A DNA stretch of 64,000 bases from Bacteroidota bacterium. Its GTDB lineage: Bacteria; Bacteroidota; Bacteroidia; Bacteroidales; Prolixibacteraceae. Numbering within the stretch: position 1 is the stretch's first letter; each line of letters begins with the position of its first letter. The position numbers and the translations under genes were made by a program. Where the stretch lies: positions 1 to 64,000 of the forward strand of contig JAJRSD010000031.1 of the NCBI GenBank assembly GCA_024278975.1. Reading direction: 5' to 3'. Below the pieces are notes generated by a model. The model was not told the DNA's origin and searched no databases. It was given only the letters and a program-made list of their open reading frames with translations. Positions 54,978 through 63,883 of this stretch are shown here, piece by piece.

Positions 54978-56093
54978 CTAAAACGTTTCCAGAATATTAT
55001 AAACAGTATCTCTTTCGGCCGGAACAAGATTTAATTCTTTAATCAATTTAATTAGCTCAGTTCTACTTGCCGATGGTTTTTCCTCTCCGCCAGCCATCGA
55101 ATAAATTTTAGTCGAATCATCAATTGTTCCATCTAAATCGTCAACTCCAAAACTCAGCGAAAGTTGTGCTGCCTGTTTTCCAATCATTGGCCAGTAGGCT
55201 TTTAAGTGTGGAATATTATTCAGAAAAATACGCGAAACAGCATAGTTTTTTAGGTCTTCAACCAAGGTAGTCTCCTTAACTTTTGAATATTCATTGTTTT
55301 CGCGTTTAAATTTCAACGGGATAAAAGCGTTAAATCCATTAGTTTTTTTCTGTAATTCGCGCAAACGGTTCAGGTGGTCAACCCGGTGTTTGTAGCTTTC
55401 CAATAATCCGTATAAAATTGTTGCATTGGTTGGTAAACCCATGCTGTGAGCAACAGAATGAATTCGAAGCCACTCTTCCGAACCAGTTTTATCGGGACAA
55501 ATTTCAGCACGTATTTTTTCGTCAAAAATCTCTGCTCCTCCACCCGGCATCGATTCCAATCCGGCAGCTTTTAATTTCCGTAATCCCTCTTCAACAGAGA
55601 CATTTCCCATCTGGCACATTTGGTCGATCTCTACCGCGGTAAATGCTTTTATGTGTAGATTTGGTGCAGCCTTTTTAATGGAGTTGAGCATATCAACATA
55701 ATAGTTAATATTCCGGTTTGGATGAACGCCGCCAACAATATGAACTTCGGTAGCACCTTTTGCTCTGTATTTTTTTACATCTTCAACAATATCTTCAATG
55801 CTGCATTCCCATGCACCTTTCTGTCCTTCGCGCCTGCGGTAAGAACAGAACCTACAGTGGTTTACACAAATATTTGTAGGCTCGATATGAAAATTCCGGT
55901 TAAAAAAAACTAGATCTCCACTCAATCGTTTTTTTGTTACATCAGCCAAAACCCCCAAAAATGCCAAATTAGAACAGTTATACAATTCCAGTGCATCGGA
56001 GGTTGATATCTCCTTGGCATTAAAAACTTTTCCGGCAATAGTTTTTAATGAATTTGAAAGGTTTAGAGAGTCGATAAGATTGATATTATTCAT
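54978..56093 (-). CDS. mqnE: aminofutalosine synthase
   Basis: A 371-aa radical SAM enzyme of the futalosine route to menaquinone, converting chorismate-derived 3-enolpyruvoylbenzoate to aminofutalosine. The [4Fe-4S] motif CxxxCxxC is in NICVNHCRFCSYRRREGQKG near 78, followed by the radical-SAM barrel with TEVHIVGGVHPN near 115 and SMPGGGAEIFDEKIR near 181. MqnC is the closest alternative; the motif context and length favour MqnE. Confidence 0.9.
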   Translation of the reverse strand: MNNINLIDSLNLSNSLKTIAGKVFNAKEISTSDALELYNCSNLAFLGVLADVTKKRLSGDLVFFNRNFHIEPTNICVNHCRFCSYRRREGQKGAWECSIEDIVEDVKKYRAKGATEVHIVGGVHPNRNINYYVDMLNSIKKAAPNLHIKAFTAVEIDQMCQMGNVSVEEGLRKLKAAGLESMPGGGAEIFDEKIRAEICPDKTGSEEWLRIHSVAHSMGLPTNATILYGLLESYKHRVDHLNRLRELQKKTNGFNAFIPLKFKRENNEYSKVKETTLVEDLKNYAVSRIFLNNIPHLKAYWPMIGKQAAQLSLSFGVDDLDGTIDDSTKIYSMAGGEEKPSASRTELIKLIKELNLVPAERDTVYNILETF

Positions 56094-56266
56094 CCCAACT
56101 AATTTCTTAATAGATACTAAATATCTTTAATTTACAAAGTTTTGTTTTCTGCCTTTTTATCTATTTCAAATTGAAATAGATAAACCACTACTCCCAAACA
56201 TCCATAAACACGAAAAGGTAAAGAACTATATTCTTTACCTTCCCACAAAACTTAAAAGTTTAAAAG

Positions 56267-56425
56267 CTATCTTTTATGTCTCGGCTCGTCCGACACAGAT
56301 AATTTTACTCTACCTTTTGCACGTCGTCTTTTTAAAACTTTACGTCCGCTAACCGAAGACATTCTCTCTCTAAACCCGTGCTTATTCTTTCTTTTTCTGT
56401 TTGATGGTTGAAATGTTCTTTTCAT
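56267..56425 (-). CDS. rpmH: 50S ribosomal protein L34
   Basis: A 52-aa protein absent from the ORF track because of its size. It begins [19 protein letters not shown] and has the L34 core [19 protein letters not shown], with a short acidic C-terminal extension ([10 protein letters not shown]). A textbook promoter stands upstream, which supports its reality. It is part of the large ribosomal subunit. Confidence 0.97.
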   Translation of the reverse strand: MKRTFQPSNRKRKNKHGFRERMSSVSGRKVLKRRRAKGRVKLSVSDEPRHKR

Positions 56426-56469
56426 CTCTATCTATTTTTAAATCTTAATTCTCTATAATTTTCGGATTG

Positions 56470-56499
56470 CAAAAATAGTTGTTTTTTTATTTCTGCCAA
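56470..56499 (-). promoter_or_regulatory. rpmH promoter
   Basis: On the minus strand TTG (56497-56499), a 19-bp spacer and TATTTTTG (56470-56477) match the Bacteroidota consensus exactly. The leader to the rpmH ATG is about 40 nt. Confidence 0.75.
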
Positions 56500-56565
56500 A
56501 ACTATATTGTATTTTTATGAAAAACAGTGAAGAATTTAACCCGAAAATAAAAAAATAAAATACAA

Positions 56566-56934
56566 CTATTTCGAAAAAATCATTTTAACGGCCATAACCA
56601 ACATCAAAACACCAAAAACACGGCGCAATATTTTATCCGAAATATTTATAGAAAATTGCGAGCCAAAATATGCACCAACAACAAAAGTAAGCGATAAAAC
56701 CAGAGCAATTTTCCAGTCAACATGCCCGGCTTTCCAATAGTTCCATGTGGCAAGTATTCCAACCGGAGGCAACATAAATGCCAGACTTGTTCCTTGCGCA
56801 TCGTGTTGCGAAAGACCCAAAATAAACACCAGTGCCGGAATTACAATAATTGCTCCGCCAATTCCGAAAACCCCTGCAAGAAGTCCTGAAATTACTCCAA
56901 TTAAAATTAATATTACCAAGTGTGTTATACTCAT
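56566..56934 (-). CDS. half-size TauE/SafE (TSUP) permease
   Basis: A 122-aa membrane protein with four hydrophobic helices and the TSUP signature GLLAGVFGIGGAIIVIPAL near 18. Full TSUP carriers of 240-260 aa are two such halves in tandem, so this should work as a dimer. Family substrates are sulfite, sulfonates and related anions. It lies 5 bp after the response-regulator gene and probably belongs to the same transcript. Confidence 0.85.
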   Translation of the reverse strand: MSITHLVILILIGVISGLLAGVFGIGGAIIVIPALVFILGLSQHDAQGTSLAFMLPPVGILATWNYWKAGHVDWKIALVLSLTFVVGAYFGSQFSINISDKILRRVFGVLMLVMAVKMIFSK

Positions 56935-56939
56935 AACTT

Positions 56940-57641
56940 TTATTTTATTGAGAACCGAAATCCAATACCGTGCAAATTGGTGATTTTTATATTAGTGTCG
57001 GGCTTAAAATATTTACGTAACCTCGAAATAAAAACATCGAGACTGCGCCCTAAAAAATAGTCGTCGGAACCCCAAACTGTTTGTAAAATATCGTTTCTGC
57101 TTAAAACTTTATTTGGATTATCGGAAAAGAAACGGATAAGTTCGGCCTCTTTAAGTGTCAGTGTTCTGGCATCTCCTTTTATCGAAAGTATTAACTCTTC
57201 AGGATTAAAAACAAACTCTCCAATATTTATCGTTTTTGTAGCATTAATATTCGGAACAGCTTTCAACTGACTTCGTTTTAAAAATATTCTAATTTTCAAA
57301 AGCAGCTCTTCCATACTAAAAGGTTTTGGTATATAATCGTCGCCACCAATTGTTAAACCGGTAATCTTATCTTCGGTCATAGAGCGGGCTGTCAAAAAAA
57401 TAATTGGAACCTGCTCGTTGGTTTCCCGAATTGTTTTAGCAATCTGGAAGCCATCAATTTTAGGAAGCATCACATCTAAAATAATCAAATCGAAATTGTT
57501 TTGCTTAAAAAGTTTTAACGCAATTTCGCCATCTTCTGCAATTTCAACGTCATAATTATTTTGCTCCAAATTGTCTTTTACAATAAAACGCAAAGCCTCA
57601 TCGTCTTCTACCAACAGTAATTTAAATTCCTTATCGCTCAT
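56940..57641 (-). CDS. OmpR-family response regulator
   Basis: A 233-aa DNA-binding regulator. The receiver domain (about 1-125) has acidic residues in LLVEDDEAL, the phosphoacceptor Asp in LIILDVMLPKIDG near 55 and the Lys in DDYIPKPFSMEE near 106. The winged-helix domain follows (LTLKEAELIRFFSDNPNKVL, and RSLDVFISRLRKYF near 205). It is encoded downstream of the histidine kinase with a 4-bp overlap (ATGA type), the usual sign of a matched pair. It resembles RprY. Confidence 0.93.
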   Translation of the reverse strand: MSDKEFKLLLVEDDEALRFIVKDNLEQNNYDVEIAEDGEIALKLFKQNNFDLIILDVMLPKIDGFQIAKTIRETNEQVPIIFLTARSMTEDKITGLTIGGDDYIPKPFSMEELLLKIRIFLKRSQLKAVPNINATKTINIGEFVFNPEELILSIKGDARTLTLKEAELIRFFSDNPNKVLSRNDILQTVWGSDDYFLGRSLDVFISRLRKYFKPDTNIKITNLHGIGFRFSIK

Positions 57642-58909
57642 CTTTTGTTTGAAATTGAAAGTGCAAATATACTACCTCCTTCGGGATTTTCATCAACTCT
57701 AATTTTCCATTTATGGGCAACCACAATTTTATACACATAATCCAAACCAAGTCCAAACCCCTTAACATTGTGTACATTCCCTGTGGGAATCCGATAGAAT
57801 TTTTTAAATATTTTCTTTCGTTGGTCTTTATGAATCCCAATGCCATTATCGAAAAATGAAAGTTCAAGTCGCCCTCTTTTCTCAATAAGTTTAATTTTTA
57901 TTACCGGCTCTTGCTCGCAGTATTTAACTGCATTTTCAAGAATATTCAAAATTAAATGCGAAAAATAGAAACTGTCGGCGACAATAATTACGTCGTGTTT
58001 GTACAAGTCGAACTCGATATTTGCTTTCTGCCCAAAATCGGTTTGTTCAAATTGCTCGATAGTTTCGGCAAGAATAACATCTAAATTGGTCTCCTTCAAA
58101 TTTAAATGAATTCTATTTTTCTCGAGCGAAGCAAGGTTTAAAACCTTTTCAACATTTTTCGATAACCGCTGGTTTTGCTCCTTAATTATTCTGGCATATT
58201 CGAATAATCTTTTGGGCGATTTAAGAATATCTTTACTACTTATAACATTTGCAGATAGAGCGATGGACGATATAGGGGTTTTTAATTCGTGGGTTAAATT
58301 ATTGATAAAATTCTTTTGAACTTCGGAAAGTTGACGCTGACGAATTATGACCGAAAGAGTGTAGCCGAAAAACATAATAATAATGACCAGCAAACCGGTT
58401 AAGAAATAAAAGACTGAAAGTTGCGTATGGAAAAATGCAGAACGGTCGGGAAAATGAATACCAAAATAATATGTATAACTCTCGTTAACCGAGAAATTGA
58501 ATTGCGAAATTTGTTCTTCATTATTTACATTTATAAGTGTCCCATCATCCATCCTATCTAACTCCTGATCGAAAATAGCAAATTCAAAATCGGTACGAAT
58601 TTCATGTTTTTTTAACTGCTCTATTAAATTAGTTTTAAGCAAATCGTTATCAATAACTGCATTTACGTTAACAAGGTAATAGTTTCCCGACACCATTTCC
58701 ACGGGAGTTAAACTATCGAAATTTGCTGTATTTCCGCCGGCAAGCAGTATTTGCCAGGCAACTTCTTTTAGCGCAACACTGGTACTTTCTCTAAACTGTT
58801 TTTCAGAATAATTATATGAACTTCTTAAAAATACAAATTGAATGAGAAAAACTCCGGCAATGGAAATTGTTGCTAAAAAAATGATAAATTTAAATGTTTT
58901 ACTCTTCAT
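57638..58909 (-). CDS. sensor histidine kinase
   Basis: A 423-aa inner-membrane kinase. A first membrane segment lies at about 8-28 and a second at about 167-190 (FYFLTGLLVIIIMFFGYTLSV), enclosing a periplasmic sensor of about 135 residues. The His box is NLTHELKTPISS near 223, the N box LNILENAVKYCEQ near 328, G1 FDNGIGIHKDQRKK near 355 and G2 FGLGLDYVYKIV near 388. The signal is unknown; the neighbours (TSUP carrier, DUF1573 protein) do not settle it. Confidence 0.93.
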   Translation of the reverse strand: MKSKTFKFIIFLATISIAGVFLIQFVFLRSSYNYSEKQFRESTSVALKEVAWQILLAGGNTANFDSLTPVEMVSGNYYLVNVNAVIDNDLLKTNLIEQLKKHEIRTDFEFAIFDQELDRMDDGTLINVNNEEQISQFNFSVNESYTYYFGIHFPDRSAFFHTQLSVFYFLTGLLVIIIMFFGYTLSVIIRQRQLSEVQKNFINNLTHELKTPISSIALSANVISSKDILKSPKRLFEYARIIKEQNQRLSKNVEKVLNLASLEKNRIHLNLKETNLDVILAETIEQFEQTDFGQKANIEFDLYKHDVIIVADSFYFSHLILNILENAVKYCEQEPVIKIKLIEKRGRLELSFFDNGIGIHKDQRKKIFKKFYRIPTGNVHNVKGFGLGLDYVYKIVVAHKWKIRVDENPEGGSIFALSISNKR

Positions 58910-59074
58910 TTTTTAAAATTGAATGTTGCTAATCTAAGTAATTTTTCTCCTTATTATTATAGTTAACACTTCATTAACAAAATATTATAGACAGTTAACA
59001 ATAATATTCCAAAGCATTCTTACTTTTGTTATATCAAATTAGCAAAATAATATCAAAATTAAACAAATAAAATT

Positions 59075-60172
59075 ATGAAACGATTATTACTATTAGTTAC
59101 AATTATCAGTTTTGTTGCTCTGTTAAGCGTTGTTACAGCTCAGGAAAAAGCAAAAATCACTTTCGAAGAAGTAGTGCACGATTATGGCTCTTTTAAAGAA
59201 TCTGCAGGCGTTCAAACCACCTCTTTCAAATTTACAAATACAGGTGCTGTTCCATTGGTTTTAAGTAATGTTAGAACATCGTGCGGATGCACCACTCCAA
59301 AATGGACACGCGAGCCGGTTGCTCCCGGAAAAGATGGCGAAATTCAGGTAAGTTACAATCCTAAAAACCGTCCGGGGACGTTTAACAAAACTGTTACAAT
59401 TAGCTCTAACGCCGAAAATGCATCGGTTATTCTTCGTATTAAAGGAACTGTTGCACCGCGCGAAAAAACTTTGGCAGAGAAATATCCACGTAAAATTGGG
59501 TCACTCCGTGTAAAATCTAATCACATCTCTTTTGCCAAACTGAATCAAAACTCGGTTGAAACTGAAGAGCTGGAATTAATTAACGATACAGATAAACCGG
59601 TTGTTGTTGGTATGCGCACCGTGCCGAAACACATGAAAGTAACGGTTGAGCCTTCGACTATTCCTGCAAAAGGAAAGGGGAAATTAATTGTTACATACAA
59701 CGCAAAAGAGGCCAATACTTACGGTTTTGCATCGCATCGCATCTATCTTTCGTTAAACGGAAGTAAGGATTATAAAAGCTCGATTGGAGTTAGTGCAACT
59801 ATCGAAGAAGATTTTTCTAAATTAACTCCTGAGCAGTTAGCAAGTGCTCCAGTTGTTTCTTTTACTGAAAAATCGCACGATTTTGGTGAGATGAAACAGG
59901 GCGATAAAAAAGATTTTACTTTTACCATTGCAAATAGTGGTAAATCAGATCTGATTATCCGTCGTGTTCGAACTTCGTGTGGATGCACAGCAGTAGCTCC
60001 TTCTACAAAAACTATTGCTGCCGGAGAATCTGCTCCTATTAAAGTAACTTTCAACTCGAGAGGTAAAAGAGGTCGCCAAAGTAAATCTATTACGGTTATT
60101 ACAAACGACCCAAAAACACCAACAACTACATTGCGAATTACAAGTAATGTAATTGTACCCGCTGCTAATTAG
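59075..60172 (+). CDS. DUF1573 tandem-repeat secreted protein
   Basis: A 365-aa exported protein (signal peptide to about VTAQ). Two DUF1573 modules are obvious from the repeated VRTSCGCT: one in about 28-125 and one in about 258-355, with a related immunoglobulin-like middle. The repeats are ASPM-SPD-2-Hydin-like beta sandwiches. The role is unknown; abundant surface or periplasmic scaffolding is plausible. The -7 like TACTTTTG at 59021-59028 precedes it. Confidence 0.88.
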   Translation: MKRLLLLVTIISFVALLSVVTAQEKAKITFEEVVHDYGSFKESAGVQTTSFKFTNTGAVPLVLSNVRTSCGCTTPKWTREPVAPGKDGEIQVSYNPKNRPGTFNKTVTISSNAENASVILRIKGTVAPREKTLAEKYPRKIGSLRVKSNHISFAKLNQNSVETEELELINDTDKPVVVGMRTVPKHMKVTVEPSTIPAKGKGKLIVTYNAKEANTYGFASHRIYLSLNGSKDYKSSIGVSATIEEDFSKLTPEQLASAPVVSFTEKSHDFGEMKQGDKKDFTFTIANSGKSDLIIRRVRTSCGCTAVAPSTKTIAAGESAPIKVTFNSRGKRGRQSKSITVITNDPKTPTTTLRITSNVIVPAAN

Positions 60173-60191
60173 AAATTATTATAGAATAAAG

Positions 60192-60228
60192 ATGCTGCCA
60201 GATAAAAATCTTGCAGCATTTTTTTTGT
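60192..60228 (+). terminator. rho-independent terminator
   Basis: ATGCTGC pairs with GCAGCAT, with inner AGAT/ATCT extending the stem around an AAAA loop, followed by a run of eight T. It lies 20 bases after the DUF1573 stop. Confidence 0.9.
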
Positions 60229-60274
60229 TCTTTTTTTGCTGAATTGGTTTACTTTTGTCTTAAAAACAAACTAA

Positions 60275-61390
60275 ATGTCAGAAAAAGATTTACACCATCA
60301 TATCGAAAACGATACCGATTTTAAAGGATTAAAGGTAAACGAAGGGATTCCCCAGCCCGATTCGGTTGATAACGATTCTGTTAAACGATTTCTGAAAAAA
60401 AGAAGAAAACTACATACGGTGCAGGAATATGTTGATGGTATTTTGTCAGGCGACATTACACTTTTAAGTAAAGCGGTTACTCTGGTTGAAAGTGCAAATA
60501 CAAAGCATCAGAAAATAGCTCAGCAAATAATTACTGAATGTTTACCACACAGCGGGAAATCAATCAGAATAGGAATTACCGGAGTGCCGGGTGTTGGTAA
60601 AAGTACTTTTATAGAAGCACTTGGAAGTTATATTACGGAGCGTGGCGAAAAACTTGCAGTTTTGGCAATCGACCCGAGCAGCGAACAAACCAAAGGAAGT
60701 ATTTTGGGTGATAAAGCCCGGATGGAAGATTTATCGGGCGATAAAAATGCGTATATCCGACCAAGTCCGGCGGCAGGTTCTCTTGGTGGTGTGGCGCGTA
60801 AAACCCGCGAAATAATTATTCTTTGCGAAGCAGCCGGTTTTAACCATATTTTTATCGAAACTGTTGGTGTAGGACAGAGTGAAACTGCTGTACACTCGAT
60901 GACAGATTTTTTTCTGCTGTTAATGTTAGCCGGTGCCGGCGACGAATTACAGGGAATAAAGCGTGGAATTATGGAAATGGCTGATGTTATTGCAATTAAT
61001 AAAGCAGATGGAAATAACAAGGAAAAAGCACAAATGGCACGGGTGCAATATCAAAATGCAATTCACCTGTTTCCAACAAAAGAGTCGGAATGGACTCCGA
61101 GTGTTCTTACCTGTTCAGCAATAAAAAAAGAAGGTATTTCTGATGTTTGGGAACAAATAGAAAAATACAAATTACTAACAGAAAAGAACAACTACTTTTC
61201 AAGAAAAAGAAACGAGCAATCGACTTACTGGATGCACGAAACCATTGAAGAGCAGTTAAAACGCAACTTTTATAATAATCGTGAGATAAAAGAGAAATTA
61301 GATATTTTAGAAAACAGAGTTTTAAGAAATGAGATGACTCCATTTGCAGCAGCAGGAAAAATGTTGAAAATGTTTTCGAAAATAAAATGA
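60275..61390 (+). CDS. meaB: methylmalonyl-CoA mutase-associated GTPase
   Basis: A 371-aa G3E-type GTPase that guards the B12-dependent methylmalonyl-CoA mutase during cofactor loading. The P-loop GVPGVGKSTF is near 110, the Walker B-like segment FIETVGVGQSE near 193 and the guanine-specificity NKAD near 240. The mutase genes are not in the window. A -7 like TACTTTTG (60250-60257) is only 17 bp from the ATG, so the leader is very short. Confidence 0.92.
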   Translation: MSEKDLHHHIENDTDFKGLKVNEGIPQPDSVDNDSVKRFLKKRRKLHTVQEYVDGILSGDITLLSKAVTLVESANTKHQKIAQQIITECLPHSGKSIRIGITGVPGVGKSTFIEALGSYITERGEKLAVLAIDPSSEQTKGSILGDKARMEDLSGDKNAYIRPSPAAGSLGGVARKTREIIILCEAAGFNHIFIETVGVGQSETAVHSMTDFFLLLMLAGAGDELQGIKRGIMEMADVIAINKADGNNKEKAQMARVQYQNAIHLFPTKESEWTPSVLTCSAIKKEGISDVWEQIEKYKLLTEKNNYFSRKRNEQSTYWMHETIEEQLKRNFYNNREIKEKLDILENRVLRNEMTPFAAAGKMLKMFSKIK

Positions 61391-61431
61391 TTTTATTTCC
61401 TTTAAAAATGATATTAAAGTAAATTTGCAAA

Positions 61432-61731
61432 ATGATTCTGAGTAAAGAAAATAGTGAAATAATAAATACAACTTGTAAATCTCATTCAGTCGAGAAGATG
61501 TATATGTTTGGATCTGCTGCTTCCGGAACTATAAAAAAAAATAGTGATGTAGATATTCTGGTAAAATTTAATAAAATGGATTTATACTATTACTTTGACA
61601 ATCTACTTTCGCTAATAGAAAAATTAGAACTCATTTTTAAAAGACCTGTTGATTTATTAGAAGAACAAGCGGTTAATAATCCCTTTTTAAAACGTTCGAT
61701 TGATAAAAACAAAATACTAATTTATGGATGA
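61432..61731 (+). CDS. MNT-type minimal nucleotidyltransferase antitoxin (MntA-like)
   Basis: A 99-aa protein with the GSx10DxD motif in FGSAASGTIKKNSDVDILV near 25. In the HEPN/MNT systems such proteins add AMP to the HEPN toxin to silence it. The start is close to TAAATTTG (61420-61427), so the mRNA may be leaderless. The toxin gene expected next is represented only by a fragment that overlaps this stop by 8 bp. Confidence 0.85.
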   Translation: MILSKENSEIINTTCKSHSVEKMYMFGSAASGTIKKNSDVDILVKFNKMDLYYYFDNLLSLIEKLELIFKRPVDLLEEQAVNNPFLKRSIDKNKILIYG

Positions 61732-61822
61732 AACTATTTGGGCAATTATTATAAACCATCTACCAAAGTTAAAGAAAAATGTTACCTCTATTTTAGACAA
61801 ATACAAGGATAGACAAGGATAG
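61724..61822 (+). pseudogene. C-terminal remnant of a HEPN (DUF86) toxin
   Basis: An ATG overlapping the MNT stop opens a 32-aa frame containing DETIWAIIINHLPKLKKNV. This matches the usual end of DUF86/HEPN toxins (Trp, then ...LPxLKxxI... ) by pattern. The RX4-6H catalytic part is missing, so no RNase activity is expected. Whether it is a decayed gene or a kept short peptide cannot be told. Confidence 0.65.
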
Positions 61823-61905
61823 AATTAATAAAATACCAAATTAACTTTGCCAAAACCTTTCAATCGTTTAAATGTTATAATTACTGAAAACAAATAAAAA
61901 AAAAT

Positions 61906-63297
61906 ATGAATTACGATGTAATAATTATTGGTAGCGGTCCCGGAGGATATGTTACCGCAATCAGGGCAGCTCAATTAGGTTTAAAAGTGGCTGTTGTTGA
62001 AAAAGAAAATTTGGGTGGAATTTGCCTGAACTGGGGATGTATTCCAACCAAATCGTTATTAAAAAGCGCACAGGTTTTTGAGTATGCAAATCATGCAGCC
62101 GATTATGGTGTTTCTATTGCCGGCGATATAAATCCCGATTTCGAAGCAATGGTAAAACGCAGTAGAGGCGTTGCCGGCGGGATGAGCAATGGAATTGAAT
62201 ACCTGTTCAAAAAAAACAAAGTTGAAACAATTGTTGGAACGGCTAAACTTGCCGGTAAAAGCGGAGTTGAAGTAACCGACGGTTCAGGTAAAAAAACAAC
62301 TTACACAGCAAAACATATTATTCTGGCAACCGGAGCACGTTCCCGCGAATTGCCAAATTTACCGCAAGACGGGAAAAATATTATAGGTTACCGGAAAGCA
62401 CTCACCCTCGACAAACAACCCGAAAGTATGGTTGTGGTTGGCTCCGGAGCAATAGGCAGCGAGTTTGCATATTTTTATCAGTCGATTGGAACAAAAGTTA
62501 CACTGGTTGAATTTATGCCAACGTTAGTTCCGAACGAAGATATTGATGTTGCAAAGCAGTTGGCACGCTCTTTCAAAAAAATGAAGATGAAAGTGTTGGT
62601 AGATTCTTCGGTTGAAAGTGTTGATACATCGGGCGAAAAATGCAAAGTTACAATTAAAACCAAAAAAGGCGAGCAGGTTGTTGAAGCCGATATTGTGCTT
62701 TCGGCAGTTGGTATAACACCAAATACCGAAGGAATTGGTTTGGAAGAACTCGGCATTGAAACAGAAAAAGGACATGTAAAAGTTGATGAGTTCTACAAAA
62801 CTAATATTGAAGGTATTTATGCAATTGGCGATATTGTTGCAGGGCCGGCACTTGCACACGTTGCATCTGCCGAAGGAATTGTTTGTATCGAAAAAATTGC
62901 CGGTTTAACTCCCGACCCAATTGATTATGGAAATATTCCGGGTTGTACTTATACAAATCCCGAAGTTTCGTCGGTGGGATTAACAGAAGCTAAAGCAAAA
63001 GAGGCAGGCCACGAAATTAAAGTGGGTAAATTCCCATACTCGGCAAGCGGAAAAGCGAGTGCTGCCGGACAGAAAGATGGTTTCATAAAACTTATTTTTG
63101 ATGCAAAATACGGCGAACTACTTGGTGCACACATGATTGGCGGTAATGTTACCGAAATGATTGCAGAAATGGTAGTGGCTAAAAAACTGGAAATTACGGG
63201 GCACGAACTTTTAAAAACAATTCACCCGCACCCTACAATGAGTGAGGCGATTATGGAAGCCGCTGCTGCAGCTTACGACGAAGTTATTCATATTTAG
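61906..63297 (+). CDS. lpdA: dihydrolipoyl dehydrogenase
   Basis: A 463-aa FAD enzyme that reoxidises the lipoyl groups of 2-oxo-acid dehydrogenases or the glycine cleavage system. The FAD-binding GSGPGGYVTAIRAAQLG is at 9-25, the redox disulfide in GGICLNWGCIPTKS near 37, the NAD site VVGSGAIGSEFAYFY near 178, and the active-site His-Glu in TIHPHPTMSEAIMEA near 440. The -7 like TAACTTTG at 61842-61849 precedes it. No partner subunit genes are in the window. Confidence 0.93.
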   Translation: MNYDVIIIGSGPGGYVTAIRAAQLGLKVAVVEKENLGGICLNWGCIPTKSLLKSAQVFEYANHAADYGVSIAGDINPDFEAMVKRSRGVAGGMSNGIEYLFKKNKVETIVGTAKLAGKSGVEVTDGSGKKTTYTAKHIILATGARSRELPNLPQDGKNIIGYRKALTLDKQPESMVVVGSGAIGSEFAYFYQSIGTKVTLVEFMPTLVPNEDIDVAKQLARSFKKMKMKVLVDSSVESVDTSGEKCKVTIKTKKGEQVVEADIVLSAVGITPNTEGIGLEELGIETEKGHVKVDEFYKTNIEGIYAIGDIVAGPALAHVASAEGIVCIEKIAGLTPDPIDYGNIPGCTYTNPEVSSVGLTEAKAKEAGHEIKVGKFPYSASGKASAAGQKDGFIKLIFDAKYGELLGAHMIGGNVTEMIAEMVVAKKLEITGHELLKTIHPHPTMSEAIMEAAAAAYDEVIHI

Positions 63298-63299
63298 AA

Positions 63300-63423
63300 A
63301 GGTAACCTCTAAAAATGCAAACTTCGGCGTTACCGCACGAATTCAAAATCCTCATTTACAACAGTAAATTCCGGTATTTGAATTCGCTTGCGCCTTGAAT
63401 TTTACTATTTTTAGAGATTACCT
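63300..63423. repeat. 124-nt nested palindromic element
   Basis: Outer arms AGGTAACCTCTAAAAAT (63300-63316) and ATTTTTAGAGATTACCT (63407-63423) pair with one mismatch. Inside are CGAATTCAAA/TTTGAATTCG and TTTAC/GTAAA, giving one long hairpin. It starts 3 bp after the lpdA stop codon. Family resemblance to palindromic repeats in other Bacteroidota is my impression and is not tested. Confidence 0.7.
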
Positions 63424-63883
63424 CAATAGCTATCAAGATTTTGAGACTGAACTCGATATTGAAAGTACTTAATAACAACTATTTACTATCAATACTCGTG
63501 CTTTATATTCAAATATTTTTCCCACTCTAAAGAGTCATCATATAAATGATTTAGCAAAAAGCATAGAATATTTTCATTTGACAATCAGCCTATTACATAT
63601 TCATCAGATAATTAAATTATTGTTTTTTTACTTTTTGGAGAGGACTCAAATTTATGGTATAAAACAAATTCAATTGCTGAGCATCACTCGAAGTTGAACA
63701 AATGATTAATCTGTTTGAATATTCTACAATCTATTGAATATCAGCAAAATGTTTTGTCTTATGATTATTAATTATATTTTTGCTTTGCCTAATAAAAGTT
63801 TACTACTACTAATTGATAAAACAATTTCAAAAATAAAAATTTAAGTATTTATAAAGTGTATTGTATAATTTAAACAAAAATCA
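63424..63883. other. AT-rich gap without a recognisable gene
   Basis: I found no ORF, RNA gene or clear repeat here. The stretch upstream of 63884 contains AT-rich sequence where the promoter of the last gene should lie, but no box fits the consensus convincingly. Confidence 0.6.

Noticed and set aside
57631-57885. 84-aa ORF inside the histidine-kinase gene
   Set aside because: It is on the same strand in another frame, fully covered by the well-supported kinase gene.
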